DNA from: Dysidea avara
Lineage: Eukaryota; Porifera; Demospongiae; Dictyoceratida; Dysideidae
Reading direction: 5' to 3'
NCBI RefSeq assembly: GCF_963678975.1
Contig: NC_089275.1
Span: forward strand, 18,240,220-18,304,219
DNA length: 64,000 bases
Every line of letters starts with the position of its first letter. Within the stretch, counting starts at the first letter, position 1. The translations under genes and the position numbers were made by a program. Below are positions 63,701 through 64,000 of the stretch, in pieces. The notes under the pieces were generated by a model. It did not search any database and had not been told where the DNA came from. It was given only the letters and a program-made list of their open reading frames with translations.

Positions 63701-64000
63701 AAGGTTCATTCGGTTTCATAACATTTGTATGCTGCTTTATCCCACCAAAGCTTCATTACCATGGATACTAACAAGCTAAACCAGTTGCACAAGTATTGTC
63801 ACTCCTTGTGGAAGCTGCCATTTACATATTTTCTGCTGTAGTTATAGTCTAAACAATAGTTATACTGGGGCTATAACAAAGTGTAGGAGTTTGTCCTACA
63901 GTGTACACCCTAATAACCATCAATTGTGTTCATTAATAATATTGCTGACATGACATTTGTAACCAAGCTCCTAAGCTTCGGTAACATTTTCAAAAGAAGC
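63701..64000. other. Intergenic, no gene seen
   Basis: Nothing recognised to the window end. Confidence 0.5.

Overview
The window is eukaryotic and most likely from a sponge (a demosponge) or another early-branching animal. It is AT-rich, gene-poor and full of repeats. Its introns have clean GT..AG borders, many only 46-54 nt long. It holds an animal TRIM (RING/B-box/filamin/NHL) gene, a secreted fibrinogen-related gene, P-element-type transposase relics, Ty3-type and LINE relics, and many foldback (MITE-like) elements. Placement in Porifera is an inference from gene content, not from any marker gene. No rRNA, tRNA or CRISPR locus was seen.

Layout. 1-4794: minus-strand copy of a composite repeat element (tail module, long minisatellite, GC-rich hairpin, terminal palindrome). 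5400-11222: a minus-strand gene for which I can trace 22 in-frame exons (about 571 codons). It starts with seven near-identical 72-nt exons and one 63-nt exon, then a coiled coil, a basic conserved region and a Q/Y-rich C-terminus. 14990-19610: a two-exon TRIM-NHL gene whose 2.4-kb intron holds two repeat insertions. 23785-24708: a single-exon secreted fibrinogen-related protein. 24.7-32.3 kb: no gene seen; several foldback elements, including a 561-bp palindrome. 33.2-37.1 kb: a decayed Ty3/Gypsy-type retrotransposon. 38.1-39.8 kb: a second composite element. 39.96-40.83 kb: a LINE reverse-transcriptase fragment. 40.96-41.71 kb: a Harbinger-type foldback element. 41.9-46.6 kb: a multi-exon P-element-type transposase gene broken by a foldback insertion, a frameshift and a stop codon. 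46.8-47.6 and 54.0-54.5 kb: two minus-strand coding fragments, possibly one gene split by the 6.3-kb third composite element (47.67-53.98 kb), which carries nearly 5 kb of minisatellite. 54.6-55.7 kb: the C-terminal endonuclease-like part of a LINE. 56.4-64 kb: further repeats, a fourth composite element, a 110-bp-class minisatellite with an inserted foldback element, a THAP-domain fragment and a decayed gag fragment.

The two most unusual things are the composite element and the exon array. The element has at least four copies with the same module order; it starts TC after an A, and ends in a hairpin followed by CTTGA or CTGGA before a T. In the array, the duplicated unit is an exon plus its 49-54-nt intron, so a 24-residue repeat has been multiplied by duplicating splice units. 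Apart from the TRIM-NHL gene, the fibrinogen-related gene and the 22-exon gene, almost all coding material here is mobile-element debris.
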